Part shown: positions 36,568 to 45,554 of the stretch, in pieces
Layout of the letters: each line of letters begins with the position of its first letter
Numbering within the stretch: the first letter of the stretch is position 1
Source: Streptomyces sp. TG1A-60
Lineage (GTDB): Bacteria > Actinomycetota > Actinomycetes > Streptomycetales > Streptomycetaceae
Direction of reading: 5' to 3'
NCBI RefSeq assembly: GCF_037201975.1
Contig: NZ_CP147520.1
Location: forward strand, 5,580,001-5,644,000
DNA length: 64,000 nt
Made by a program: the position numbers and the translations under genes
Notes under the pieces: model-generated
What the model was told of the DNA's origin: nothing
What the model saw: only the letters and a program-made list of their open reading frames with translations
Databases searched by the model: none

Positions 36568-38445
36568 GTGAGCGACACACAGACCCTGATCGAGAACCGT
36601 CCGCCGTCCATGGCGGCCCTCTTCCTGGAGCGCGTGGCGGCCACGCCCGATGCGGAGGCGTTCCGTTACCCGGTGCCGTCGGCCTCCGGCGAGGGCCCGG
36701 CCGACTGGAAGCCGCTGACCTGGGCGCAGGCCGCCGCACGGGTCGACGCCATCGCGGCCGGGCTGGTCGAGCTGGGGGTGGGGCCGGAGGAGCGCGTCGC
36801 GCTGTCCTCCGCCACCAGGATCGAGTGGATCCTGTGCGACCTCGGCATCATGTGCGCGGGCGCCGCCAACACGACGGTCTACCCGTCGACGAACGCCGAC
36901 GAATCCGCGTACATCCTGGCCGACTCCGGCAGCAGGATCCTCATCGCGGAGAACGCCGAGCAACTCGCCAAGGCCCGTGAGAAGAAGGCCGAACTGCCCG
37001 AGCTGACCCATGTGATCGTCATCGACGCCGAGGGCGCGGACCTCTCGGAGGACTGGGTCCTGTCCCTGGCCGAGCTGGAGGAGCGCGGCGCCGCCTACCT
37101 GGAGAAGAGGCCCGACCTGGTCAAGGAGAAGGTCGGCGCGATCACCAAGGACCAGCTCGCCACCCTCATCTACACCTCGGGCACCACCGGCCGCCCCAAG
37201 GGTGTCCGCCTCCCGCACGACAACTGGGCGTACATGGGGAAGGCCATCGCCGCGACCGGTCTGCTCAACGCGGAGGACGTGCAGTACCTGTGGCTGCCGC
37301 TCGCGCACGTCATGGGCAAGGTCCTCCTCGCGGGGCACATCGAGATCGGGCACATCACCGCCGTCGACGGCCGCGTCGACAAGATCATCGAGAATCTGCC
37401 GGTCGTGCGGCCGACGTACATGGCCGCCGTGCCGCGCATCTTCGAGAAGGTCTACAACGGGGTCGCCGCCAAGGCCCGCGCGGGCGGCCCGGCCAAGTAC
37501 AAGATCTTCCAGTGGGCGGTGGGGGTCGCCCGTGAGTACGCCAAGGTCAGCCAGGACAACTTCCGCCGCACCGGCACCGCGTCCGTGCCGTTCGGACTGG
37601 CGGCCAAGCACAAGGTCGCCGACGCGCTGGTCTACAAGAAGCTGCGGGAGGCGTTCGGCGGACAGCTGCGTGCCTGTGTCTCCGGCTCGGTCGCGCTGGC
37701 TCCCGAGATCGGCTTCTTCTTCGCCGGCGCCGGCATCCCCATCCTGGAGGGCTACGGCCTGACCGAGTCCTCCGCCGCCTCCTTCCTCAACCCGGGCGAG
37801 GCCTACCGCACGGGCACGGTGGGCAAGCCGCTGCCCGGCACGGAGGTGCGCATCGCGGACGACGGCGAGATCCTGCTGCGCGGCCCCGGCATCATGGACG
37901 GCTACCACGGGCTGCCCGACAAGACCGCCGAGGTGCTGGAGGCCGACGGGTGGTTCCACACGGGTGACATCGGGGAGCTGTCGCCCGACGGTTACCTGCG
38001 GATCACCGACCGCAAGAAGGACCTCTTCAAGACCTCCGGCGGCAAGTACATCGCGCCCACCGAGATCGAGGGCCGGTTCAAGGCGCTGTGCCCCTTCACC
38101 TCCAACATCATGGTGATCGGTGCCGACCGTAACTTCTGCGCCGCCCTCATCGCCCTCGACGAGCCGTCCATCCAGGGCTGGGCGGCGGAGAACGGGCTGG
38201 AGGGCAAGCCGTACGAGGAGGTCATCGCGGCGCCCGCGACGGTCGAGATGATCGAGGGGTACGTCAAGCGGCTCAACGAGGGGCTGCAGCGGTGGCAGAC
38301 GATCAAGAAGTTCCGGTTGCTGCCGAGGGATCTGGACATCGAGCACGGTGAGCTGACGCCGAGTCTGAAGCTGAAGCGGCCGGTGGTGGAGAAGGAGTAC
38401 CAGCACCTCATCGAGGACATGTACGCGGGGGTTCGGGAGGCGTAG
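36568..38445 (+). CDS. AMP-dependent long-chain fatty-acid-CoA ligase
   Basis: The product is 625 residues and activates fatty acids to acyl-CoA through acyl-AMP. The signature YTSGTTGRPKGVRLPH binds ATP. YGLTESSA and GYHGLPDKTAEVLEADGWFHTGDIG follow, and ITDRKKDLFKTSGGKYI is the hinge to the C-terminal lid. Overall it resembles the FadD15-like long-chain branch. The GTG start at 36568 lies a few bases after GGAGGATGTC. A palindromic operator near the promoter suggests lipid-responsive repression. Confidence 0.92.
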   Translation: MSDTQTLIENRPPSMAALFLERVAATPDAEAFRYPVPSASGEGPADWKPLTWAQAAARVDAIAAGLVELGVGPEERVALSSATRIEWILCDLGIMCAGAANTTVYPSTNADESAYILADSGSRILIAENAEQLAKAREKKAELPELTHVIVIDAEGADLSEDWVLSLAELEERGAAYLEKRPDLVKEKVGAITKDQLATLIYTSGTTGRPKGVRLPHDNWAYMGKAIAATGLLNAEDVQYLWLPLAHVMGKVLLAGHIEIGHITAVDGRVDKIIENLPVVRPTYMAAVPRIFEKVYNGVAAKARAGGPAKYKIFQWAVGVAREYAKVSQDNFRRTGTASVPFGLAAKHKVADALVYKKLREAFGGQLRACVSGSVALAPEIGFFFAGAGIPILEGYGLTESSAASFLNPGEAYRTGTVGKPLPGTEVRIADDGEILLRGPGIMDGYHGLPDKTAEVLEADGWFHTGDIGELSPDGYLRITDRKKDLFKTSGGKYIAPTEIEGRFKALCPFTSNIMVIGADRNFCAALIALDEPSIQGWAAENGLEGKPYEEVIAAPATVEMIEGYVKRLNEGLQRWQTIKKFRLLPRDLDIEHGELTPSLKLKRPVVEKEYQHLIEDMYAGVREA

Positions 38446-38966
38446 CGCCGGATGTGTGTGTGGGGGACTGTTGGCGGCCGGGGGTCCGACCGGGCCTGTC
38501 GCGTAGTTCCCCGCGGCCCTTCGGGCCACCGGCCGTGGTCCCCTGCCACAAGGGCTCGGAGGGCTCGGAGGGTTGGGTGAGGTGGTCGGCGGCGGTTTCG
38601 AAGCCGGCCGTGCCGGGGGCGCCGGGCACGCGCTTCATGGCGCGGGTGCCTCGTTCCCGGCGGTGCGTCGGAGAGGCCGCCGTCGGCCACGGCTGTCGTC
38701 ACCTGGGCGATGTGCCCCACCCGCGTCGTCAGGTTCAGCGCCCTCTTGTTCACGGCACGGCCCGACCGCCGCGCCGTAAGTCTCCACTGCCCGGATCGGT
38801 CCGTCCGTTCGGCTGTTCTTTTTGACCACTTACGAGCGTCCGCGTAGCACTGTTCTCACTCATGGTCGCCCACTTCGGTAACTCGGCGCTTATGAGCGTG
38901 GCCAGTCTGTCACTCTGTCCGTGCCGCCTGAGGCCTATTCGTCCGAACTTCTCAGGGAGCCGCTCA
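38446..38966. other. 521-bp gap without a convincing gene
   Basis: It contains a repeat copy (38492-38522), a poorly coding GC-rich stretch, and an AT-richer 38800-38960 segment that probably holds the promoter for the next gene. A minus-strand frame from GTG 38753 begins MNKRALNLTTRVGHIAQ but runs into the acyl-CoA synthetase gene and degenerates to Arg/Pro-rich sequence. Confidence 0.5.
38492..38522 (-). repeat. Dispersed intergenic repeat, copy 3
   Basis: GGCCTGTCGCGTAGTTCCCC followed by GCGGCCCTTC matches the reverse-orientation element with a one-base insertion in the GCGCCCCT end. Confidence 0.65.
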
Positions 38967-41312
38967 GTGGGGGCCATTCCGACGCAACGGGAGACCGTGT
39001 CCTGTGTGCCAGACGCGCCGGCGCACAAGGAGGTCGACCGGCGTCCGGTGGCGCATGTGTCGCTTCCCGGGGGTCCGCTCGCGCCGGGAGCCGCCCGGCG
39101 CTTCGTCGGCGCCGCGCTCGCGGAGTGGGCCGCGCTCGACCTGCCCGGCGCCGCCGCCCTCTCCGCCCGCCTCGTCGAGGACACGCGCCTCGTGGTCAGC
39201 GAACTGGTCACCAACGCGGTCGTCCACGCGGGCACGGACGTCGAGCTGTTCTGCCGGTTCGGCCGCGACGACCCCGACGCCTCCGGCTGGCTGCTTGTCG
39301 AGGTCTCCGACCAGCACTCCTCCCGGGTGGTACGGGACGAGGGCGCCGCACGCCCGTACCGCGCCGAACGGCCTTACGAAGCTGTGGAGTACGGACGCGG
39401 TCTCCGTCTCGTCGCCGCCCTCTCCGAAGCGTGGGGCATCACCTACCGGACCGGCATGAAGACCGTGTGGGCCCGGCTGTCGGTCGACGGGGCGCTGGAT
39501 GTCGGGGACGCGTTGGAGGCGTACGCCGGGGATGAGGGATATGCGGGGGGAGCGGGGGCGTACGCCGGTGTGGGGGGCGTGGGGGCGTATGAGGATGGCG
39601 ATGGTGGTGAGGCGCGGACGTACACCGGCGCGGTCGGCCTCGGACTGGGACTGGGACTGGGCCTGGTCGATCCGGTCGGCGCCGTGCCGCGGGGCGGAGG
39701 CGAGCGCGACCGGCAGTGGCTGAACCGGGGTGCGCTCTCCTTCCTCGCCGAGGCCTCCGATCTGCTCGCCGGGCAACTGGACGAGGATCTGGTCGCCGCC
39801 CTCGCCGGGCAACTGCTGGTGCCGAGGCTGGCCGACTGGTGCGCGGTGTGGCTGGAGGACGAGGGGCTGGGCTGGCGCGGCGGCGATGGTTCGCTCGGCC
39901 CGGCGCCCCGGCTCGCCCGCGTCTGGCACAGCAGCGAGAACCGCATCGAGGAACTGCGCCGGGCCCTGGAGAAGGACCCGCCGAGGCTGTCCGAGTCGGT
40001 GCGCTCGCGGGCGGTGCCCGTGCCATGGCCGGGAACGGGGAGCGAAACGGCCGAGGAGGAGAGCGGCGGTGCGGCGGCGGAGAAGGACGAGAGCGGGGTG
40101 GCGGGGAAGGGGGAGGGCGGGTCGGCGAAGGGAGGCGCAGGCGGGCTCGGGAAGGGCGTGGGCAGGGCGGCTGACAAGGAGAAAGGCAGGCCGGCGGAGC
40201 AAGGCGCAGGCAGGCTGGGGGCGCAAGCCCCAGGCGCGCCGGCGGAGGCGGTGGGCAGGGCGGCGGAAAAGAGGGCGGGCGGGCCGGCGGAGAAGGAGAA
40301 TGGCCGGCCGGTGGAGAAAGGCGGTGTCCGGCCGGCGGAGGGACGTGAAGGTGGGGCCGCGCTCGCGTACCGGCTGATTGCCGGGGGGCGACCGCTCGGC
40401 ACCCTTGTCATCGGCCGGGCCGGGCTCCTCCGTTTCCCGGACGAGGTGACCGGGCTGGTCGAGGATTTGAGCCGGCGCGTGGCGCTGGCGATCGGCGCGG
40501 CCCGGCAGTACGCCCGGCAGGCCACCATCAGCCGGGTCCTCCAGCGCGGACTGCTGCCGGGCGCGGTCGCCGAGATCCCCGGTGTGTCGAGCGCCCTCGT
40601 GTACGAGCCGTGCGACAAGGGCGGCCCCAGCGGCGACTTCTACGACCTGTTCCCGGCGGGCCGCGGCCGCTGGTGTTTCGCCATCGGTGACGTGCAGGGC
40701 AAGGGCCCGGAGGCCGCCGTCGTCATCGGCCTCGCCCGGCCCTGGCTGCGCCTGCTCGCCCGCGAGGGATACGGCGTCGCCGACGTGCTCGACCGCCTCA
40801 ACCAGCTCCTCCTCGACGACGCGACCGAAGCGGCGGACGCGGCGGCCCGCGCCCTGGTCACGGCGGGTGACCCCGGCCTCGTCGACCCCGACGCCTCGCA
40901 GGTCCGCTTCCTCTCCCTCCTCTACGGCGAACTCGTTCCCGTCGACGGCGGCGTCCGCTGCACCCTCGCCTCCGCCGGGCACCCGCTGCCGCTGCTCCTC
41001 CGCCCCGACGGCGACGTACGGGCCGTGGCCGAGCCGCAGACGCTGCTCGGGGTGATCGAGGACAGCGAGTACGTCTCCGAGACGTTCGACCTGGGCCACG
41101 GAGACACCCTGCTCTGTGTGACCGACGGGGTCACCGAGCGGCGCAGCGGCCCCCGGATGTTCGACGACGGGGACGGCCTCGCCACCGCGCTCGCCGGCTG
41201 CGCCGGGCTCGACGCCCGGCTGATCGCCGAACGGATCCGACAGCTCGTGCACGAGTTCGGGCAACGGCCGCCGGAGGACGACCTGGCGCTGCTGGTGCTG
41301 CGGGCGGAGTGA
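38967..41312 (+). CDS. SpoIIE-type serine phosphatase with HATPase and GAF domains
   Basis: The product is 781 residues from the GTG at 38967; the frame opens at ATG 38862. Residues ~30-170 form a GHKL/anti-sigma kinase-like ATPase domain with N-box SELVTNAVVHAG (78-89) and EYGRGLRLVAAL. A GAF domain follows (ADWCAVWLEDEGLGW to GTLVIGRAGLLRF). It is split by ~100 residues of Lys/Glu/Gly/Ala repeats (355-465). The C-terminal PP2C/SpoIIE domain (~525-780) has GGPSGDFYDLF, FAIGDVQGKGPEA, CVTDGVTERR and EDDLALLVL, giving the metal-binding aspartates. Streptomyces encodes many such regulators, which typically dephosphorylate anti-anti-sigma factors. Confidence 0.88.
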   Translation: MGAIPTQRETVSCVPDAPAHKEVDRRPVAHVSLPGGPLAPGAARRFVGAALAEWAALDLPGAAALSARLVEDTRLVVSELVTNAVVHAGTDVELFCRFGRDDPDASGWLLVEVSDQHSSRVVRDEGAARPYRAERPYEAVEYGRGLRLVAALSEAWGITYRTGMKTVWARLSVDGALDVGDALEAYAGDEGYAGGAGAYAGVGGVGAYEDGDGGEARTYTGAVGLGLGLGLGLVDPVGAVPRGGGERDRQWLNRGALSFLAEASDLLAGQLDEDLVAALAGQLLVPRLADWCAVWLEDEGLGWRGGDGSLGPAPRLARVWHSSENRIEELRRALEKDPPRLSESVRSRAVPVPWPGTGSETAEEESGGAAAEKDESGVAGKGEGGSAKGGAGGLGKGVGRAADKEKGRPAEQGAGRLGAQAPGAPAEAVGRAAEKRAGGPAEKENGRPVEKGGVRPAEGREGGAALAYRLIAGGRPLGTLVIGRAGLLRFPDEVTGLVEDLSRRVALAIGAARQYARQATISRVLQRGLLPGAVAEIPGVSSALVYEPCDKGGPSGDFYDLFPAGRGRWCFAIGDVQGKGPEAAVVIGLARPWLRLLAREGYGVADVLDRLNQLLLDDATEAADAAARALVTAGDPGLVDPDASQVRFLSLLYGELVPVDGGVRCTLASAGHPLPLLLRPDGDVRAVAEPQTLLGVIEDSEYVSETFDLGHGDTLLCVTDGVTERRSGPRMFDDGDGLATALAGCAGLDARLIAERIRQLVHEFGQRPPEDDLALLVLRAE

Positions 41313-41351
41313 CGCGAGCCGCCGGCCGCCCGGTGCTGGACAATGGAAGGC

Positions 41352-42584
41352 ATGCCTTCCGCACTCCCCGACGGTGAGCCCGTCCCCGACGACGGGGCGC
41401 TGCCCGCGCACGCCCTGGCCGGCGCGGCCGAGCGTCCCCTCGGGTTCTACCTCCACGTCCCGTACTGCGCGACCCGCTGCGGCTACTGCGACTTCAACAC
41501 CTACACCGCGACCGAGCTGCGCGGCACCGGCGGCGTCCTCGCCTCCCGCGACAACTACGCGGACACGGTCGCCGACGAGATCCGCCTCGCCCGCAAGATC
41601 CTCGGCGACGATCCCCGACCCGTCCGTACGGTCTTCGTCGGCGGCGGCACGCCCACGCTGCTGGCCGCCGACGACCTCGTACGGATGCTCGGGGCGATCC
41701 GCGAGGAGTTCGGCCTCGCGGACGACGCGGAGGTGACGACGGAGGCGAACCCGGAGTCCGTGGACCCGGCCTATCTGGCGACCCTGCGCGCTGGCGGCTT
41801 CAACCGTGTCTCCTTCGGCATGCAGAGCGCCCGGCAGCACGTCCTGAAGATCCTCGACCGCACGCACACGCCCGGACGCCCGGAGGCCTGCGTCGAGGAG
41901 GCCCGCGCGGCCGGCTTCGACCACGTCAACCTCGACCTGATCTACGGCACACCGGGGGAGTCCGACGACGACTGGCGGGCGTCCGTGGACGCCGCCCTGG
42001 GAGCCGCCCCCGACCACGTCTCCGCCTACGCCCTGATCGTCGAGGAGGGCACCCGGCTCGCCCGGCGCGTCCGCCGGGGCGAGGTCCCCATGACGGACGA
42101 CGACACCCACGCCGACCGCTACCTCGTCGCCGACGAGATGCTCACGTCCGCCGGCTTCGACTGGTACGAGGTCTCCAACTGGGCCACCTCCCCCTCCGGC
42201 CGCTGCCTCCACAACGAGCTGTACTGGCGCGGCGCCGACTGGTGGGGCGCGGGGCCGGGGGCCCACAGCCACGTGGGGGGCGTGCGCTGGTGGAACGTCA
42301 AGCACCCGGGCGCGTACGTGGGCGCCCTGGCCGCCGGGCGATCGCCGGGGGCCGGGCGCGAGGTGCTGGCGGACGAGGACCGCCGGGTCGAACGGATCCT
42401 GCTGGAGCTGCGGCTACGGGAGGGCTGCCCGTTGTCGTTGCTGCGGGAGGAAGGCCTGGCGGCGGCCGAGCGAGCCCTGTCCGACGGGCTGCTGGAGGCG
42501 GGACCGTACGAGGAGGGGCGCGCGGTGCTCACACTGCGGGGGCGGCTGCTGGCCGACGCGGTGGTTCGGGACCTGGTGGACTGA
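41352..42584 (+). CDS. hemW: Radical SAM haem chaperone HemW (coproporphyrinogen oxidase-like)
   Basis: The product is 410 residues from the ATG at 41352, or 413 from ATG 41343. The radical-SAM cluster motif is CATRCGYCDF (CxxxCxxC) near residue 38-45. VFVGGGTPTLL, TTEANPESV, FGMQSARQHVL and NLDLIYGTPGES follow. The C-terminal HemN_C domain is present. Such CxxxCxxC proteins without the fourth cysteine are HemW-type haem-trafficking proteins rather than HemN oxidases. It precedes hrcA, an order common in Gram-positive bacteria, here separated by two minus-strand genes. Confidence 0.92.
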   Translation: MPSALPDGEPVPDDGALPAHALAGAAERPLGFYLHVPYCATRCGYCDFNTYTATELRGTGGVLASRDNYADTVADEIRLARKILGDDPRPVRTVFVGGGTPTLLAADDLVRMLGAIREEFGLADDAEVTTEANPESVDPAYLATLRAGGFNRVSFGMQSARQHVLKILDRTHTPGRPEACVEEARAAGFDHVNLDLIYGTPGESDDDWRASVDAALGAAPDHVSAYALIVEEGTRLARRVRRGEVPMTDDDTHADRYLVADEMLTSAGFDWYEVSNWATSPSGRCLHNELYWRGADWWGAGPGAHSHVGGVRWWNVKHPGAYVGALAAGRSPGAGREVLADEDRRVERILLELRLREGCPLSLLREEGLAAAERALSDGLLEAGPYEEGRAVLTLRGRLLADAVVRDLVD

Positions 42585-42712
42585 ACGGTCAACCCCGCGG
42601 CGGCGGGGGAAACGCCCTGCCCTGCCGTGTGGACGAGCTGACCGACGGATCACCTCCGCGCGAGCGGAAAGCACTCCACCAGGCCCGGTGTGTCAACACG
42701 GACCGGAAGGCT

Positions 42713-43513
42713 TCAGGGCACGGTCACGTGGTCGATGAGACGCTCGACGCATCCCAGCAGCGCCGGCTCCAGGTCCTTGTAGGACCGCACCCGCCCCAGG
42801 ATCCCCTGCCAGGCCGCACCCGTGTTCTCCGGCCAGCCCAGCGCCCGGCACACCCCCGTCTTCCAGTCCTGCCCGCGCGGCACGCGCGGCCACTCCGGGA
42901 TGCCCACCGACGACGGCTTCACGGCCTCCCAGATGTCGATGTACGGGTGGCCCACGACCAGCGCGTGCTCGCTCGTCACCAACGCGGCGATACGGGACTC
43001 CTTGCTGCCGGGGACCAGGTGGTCGACCAGGACGCCGAGGCGGGCGTCCGGGCCCGGGGCGAAGTCGGCGACGATCGCGGGAAGGTCGTCCACGCCCTCC
43101 AGGTACTCGACCACCACGCCCTCGACGCGCAGGTCGTCGCCCCAGACCCTCTCGACGAGTTCGGCGTCGTGGCGGCCCTCGACGTAGATGCGTCCGGCGC
43201 GGGCCACGCGGGCGCGGGCGCCCGGGACGGCGACCGAGCCGGAGGCCGTGCGGGTGGGACGGGGCGGCGCCGCGGAGGGGCGTACCAGCGTGACCACCCG
43301 GCCCTCCAGGAGGAAGCCGCGAGGCTCCAGCGGGAACACACGGTGCTTGCCGAAGCGGTCCTCCAGCGTCACCGTGCCCGCCTCGCAGCGGACGACCGCG
43401 CCGCAGAAGCCGGTGGTGGGCTCCTCGACGACCAGACCGGGGTCGGCCGGGACGTCCGGGGCGGGCTCGGGCTTCTTCCAGGGAGGGGTCAGGTCGGGTG
43501 AGTACTGGCGCAT
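42713..43513 (-). CDS. DUF3097 family protein
   Basis: The product is 266 residues. It begins MRQYSPDLTPPWKKPEP; a beta-rich N-terminus includes RFGKHRVFPLEPRGFLLEG. A Toprim-like segment IYVEGRHDAELVERVWGDDLRVEG is followed by VLVDHLVPGSKE, HPYIDIWEAVKPSSVGI and WPRVPRGQDWKTGVC. These are the signatures of the actinobacterial DUF3097 family, whose function is not established. The Toprim-like core suggests nucleic-acid or nucleotide binding; this is inference. The DxxxxGSKE positions are intact. Confidence 0.88.
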   Translation of the reverse strand: MRQYSPDLTPPWKKPEPAPDVPADPGLVVEEPTTGFCGAVVRCEAGTVTLEDRFGKHRVFPLEPRGFLLEGRVVTLVRPSAAPPRPTRTASGSVAVPGARARVARAGRIYVEGRHDAELVERVWGDDLRVEGVVVEYLEGVDDLPAIVADFAPGPDARLGVLVDHLVPGSKESRIAALVTSEHALVVGHPYIDIWEAVKPSSVGIPEWPRVPRGQDWKTGVCRALGWPENTGAAWQGILGRVRSYKDLEPALLGCVERLIDHVTVP

Positions 43514-43558
43514 TCGGATGACGATAGGAGAAGGGGCCCCGGGAGGCCGTACCTCGGG

Positions 43559-44284
43559 CTACGACACGCCGAAGCGCCGTGCCAGCGCGTCCCGTTGGGA
43601 CCGTACGAACGCCGCGTCCACCACCGCCCCGTGCCCGGGGACGTACCGCGCGTCCTCGCCGCCCAGGGTCAGCAGGCGGTCCAGCGCGGCCGGCCAGCGG
43701 GAGGGCACGGCGTCGGGGCCCGCCTGGGGTTCGCCGGACTCCTCGACCAGGTCGCCGCAGAACACCACCTCCGGTGTCCCCGGCACCAGGACCGCCAGAT
43801 CGTGCCCCGTGTGGCCCGGACCCACGTTCGCCAGGAGTGCCTGATGACCGCCGCCCAGGTCGAGGGTCCACTCGCCGATGACGTGGTGGCGGGGGTGGAC
43901 GAGGAGGCCGACGGCCTCGGCGGCCTCGGCCTCGGGGAGACCGTGGTGCACGGCGTCGGCGCGGAGGGCGTCGCGTCCTTCGGCCAGGACACCGCCCAGG
44001 CCGACCGCGCCGAAGACCTCCGCCTCCGCGAACGCCGCCGCCCCGAGGACATGGTCGAAATGGGGATGGGTGAGCGCGAGATGTGTCACACGGGCACCAC
44101 CGAGCAGCCGGCCCGCCTCGGCGCGCAACCGCGCGCCCTCACCCACGCTCGAACCCGCGTCGATCATGAGGGCCGAACCGTCCCCGACCACCAGCCCCAC
44201 CGTGCAGTCCCAGCCGGGCAGGCGGCACCGTCCGGCCCGGGACGCCAATCCCTGCCATCCGCACTCTTCCCAAGTCACCGTCAT
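43559..44284 (-). CDS. MBL-fold metallo-hydrolase
   Basis: The product is 241 residues with the metallo-beta-lactamase zinc motif LTHPHFDHVLGA (HxHxDH), VGPGHTGHDLAVLV (second histidine), VFCGDLVEESG and YVPGHGAVVD. The substrate is unknown; the family includes lactonases and thioesterases. It is the first gene of a minus-strand pair with DUF3097, 45 bp apart, and is divergent from hrcA. Confidence 0.9.
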   Translation of the reverse strand: MTVTWEECGWQGLASRAGRCRLPGWDCTVGLVVGDGSALMIDAGSSVGEGARLRAEAGRLLGGARVTHLALTHPHFDHVLGAAAFAEAEVFGAVGLGGVLAEGRDALRADAVHHGLPEAEAAEAVGLLVHPRHHVIGEWTLDLGGGHQALLANVGPGHTGHDLAVLVPGTPEVVFCGDLVEESGEPQAGPDAVPSRWPAALDRLLTLGGEDARYVPGHGAVVDAAFVRSQRDALARRFGVS

Positions 44285-44430
44285 GACCCGACGCTAGTGC
44301 CGCGACGGGTCGCACGTCGCCTGCCGCGGCACCGGCTCCAGCTCTCCGAGTGGCGGTCGAGGGAGGCGGAACGCGGTCCGACATCGCCGGACAGGTCGGT
44401 ACACGTCGGCATGACGTGGCTGGACCGGCC

Positions 44431-44461
44431 TTGCCGGGGGCGCACCCCACCGCCGTACACT
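44431..44461 (+). promoter_or_regulatory. hrcA-dnaJ promoter
   Basis: TTGCCG (44431-44436) and TACACT (44456-44461) are 19 bp apart. Initiation near 44468 would place the CIRCE element at the start of the 5' leader. Confidence 0.5.
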
Positions 44462-44473
44462 GGGCGGGGAGTG

Positions 44474-44500
44474 TTGGCACTCGCTTGTGGTGAGTGCCAA
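44474..44500 (+). promoter_or_regulatory. CIRCE operator (HrcA binding site)
   Basis: TTGGCACTC (44474-44482), a 9-bp spacer GCTTGTGGT, and GAGTGCCAA (44492-44500) give perfect 9-bp arms. This equals the CIRCE layout TTAGCACTC-N9-GAGTGCTAA with one symmetric substitution. It lies 38 bp before hrcA, so HrcA represses its own operon. Confidence 0.93.
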
Positions 44501-44537
44501 TGGGGAGTCACAGGAGAGCGAGCTGGAGGTGTGCGCG

Positions 44538-45554
44538 ATGCTCAGTGAACGCAGGCTCCAGGTGTTGCGCGCCATCGTCCAGGACTACGTGGGCACCGAG
44601 GAGCCGGTCGGTTCCAAGGCGCTCACGGAGCGGCACAGCCTCGGCGTCTCCCCGGCGACGGTCCGCAACGACATGGCCGCGCTGGAGGACGAGGGCTTCA
44701 TCGCCCAGCCCCACACCAGCGCGGGCCGGATCCCCACCGACAAGGGGTACCGGCTCTTCGTCGACAAGCTGGCAGGCGTCAAGCCCATGACCCCGCCCGA
44801 GCGGCGCGCCATCCAGAACTTCCTGGACGGCGCCGTCGACCTCGACGACGTCGTGGCCCGGACCGTACGGCTGCTCGCGCAGCTGACGCGACAGGTCGCC
44901 GTCGTGCAGTACCCGTCGCTCACACGGTCGACGGTGCGGCACGTGGAGCTGCTGTCGCTGGCCCCCGCCCGGCTGATGCTCGTGCTGATCACGGACACGG
45001 GCCGGGTGGAGCAGCGGCTGGTGGACTGCCCGGCGCCGTTCGGAGAAACGTCACTCGCGGATCTGCGCGCCCGGCTCAACAGCAGGGTCGCGGGCCGCCG
45101 GTTCACCGACGTGCCCAGGCTGGTCGAGGACCTGCCCGAGGCGTTCGACGCCGAGGACCGGGGTACGGTCTCGACGGTGCTCTCCACCCTCCTGGAGACC
45201 CTCGTCGAGGAGAACGAGGAGCGGCTGATGATCGGCGGCACCGCCAATCTCACCCGCTTCGGACATGACTTCCCCCTCACCATCCGGCCCGTTCTGGAAG
45301 CCTTGGAGGAGCAGGTCGTCCTCCTCAAGTTGCTTGGTGAGGCCGGGGATTCGGGCATGACCGTACGCATCGGTCACGAGAACGCCTATGAGGGACTCAA
45401 CTCCACATCCGTCGTCTCCGTCGGCTACGGTTCGGGCGGCGAGGCAGTAGCGAAGCTGGGCGTGGTCGGACCTACGCGCATGGACTATCCGGGAACGATG
45501 GGAGCGGTACGAGCGGTGGCACGTTACGTCGGACAGATCCTGGCGGAGTCGTAA
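44538..45554 (+). CDS. hrcA: Heat-inducible transcription repressor HrcA
   Basis: The product is 338 residues. An N-terminal winged helix ([55 protein letters not shown]) is followed by a GAF-like dimerisation domain. HrcA binds CIRCE and represses chaperone genes until heat shock. The ATG at 44538 is preceded by GGAGG with a 9-nt gap. dnaJ starts directly after the stop codon, forming a bicistronic operon. Confidence 0.96.
   Translation: MLSERRLQVLRAIVQDYVGTEEPVGSKALTERHSLGVSPATVRNDMAALEDEGFIAQPHTSAGRIPTDKGYRLFVDKLAGVKPMTPPERRAIQNFLDGAVDLDDVVARTVRLLAQLTRQVAVVQYPSLTRSTVRHVELLSLAPARLMLVLITDTGRVEQRLVDCPAPFGETSLADLRARLNSRVAGRRFTDVPRLVEDLPEAFDAEDRGTVSTVLSTLLETLVEENEERLMIGGTANLTRFGHDFPLTIRPVLEALEEQVVLLKLLGEAGDSGMTVRIGHENAYEGLNSTSVVSVGYGSGGEAVAKLGVVGPTRMDYPGTMGAVRAVARYVGQILAES

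Noticed and set aside
38408-38753. Minus-strand frame starting MNKRALNLTTRVGHIAQ
   Set aside because: The first ~25 residues look protein-like, but the frame soon becomes Arg/Pro-rich and runs into the acyl-CoA synthetase gene; no ribosome site was clear.
38964-42305. 1113-codon open frame on the minus strand opposite the SpoIIE phosphatase and hemW
   Set aside because: It mirrors two genes with full domain content; its Val/Gly/Arg-rich translation has no motif. It is an antisense shadow caused by high third-position GC.
44285-44430. Possible second promoter or small gene upstream of hrcA
   Set aside because: No start codon with ribosome site and no good -35/-10 pair besides the one at 44431-44461.
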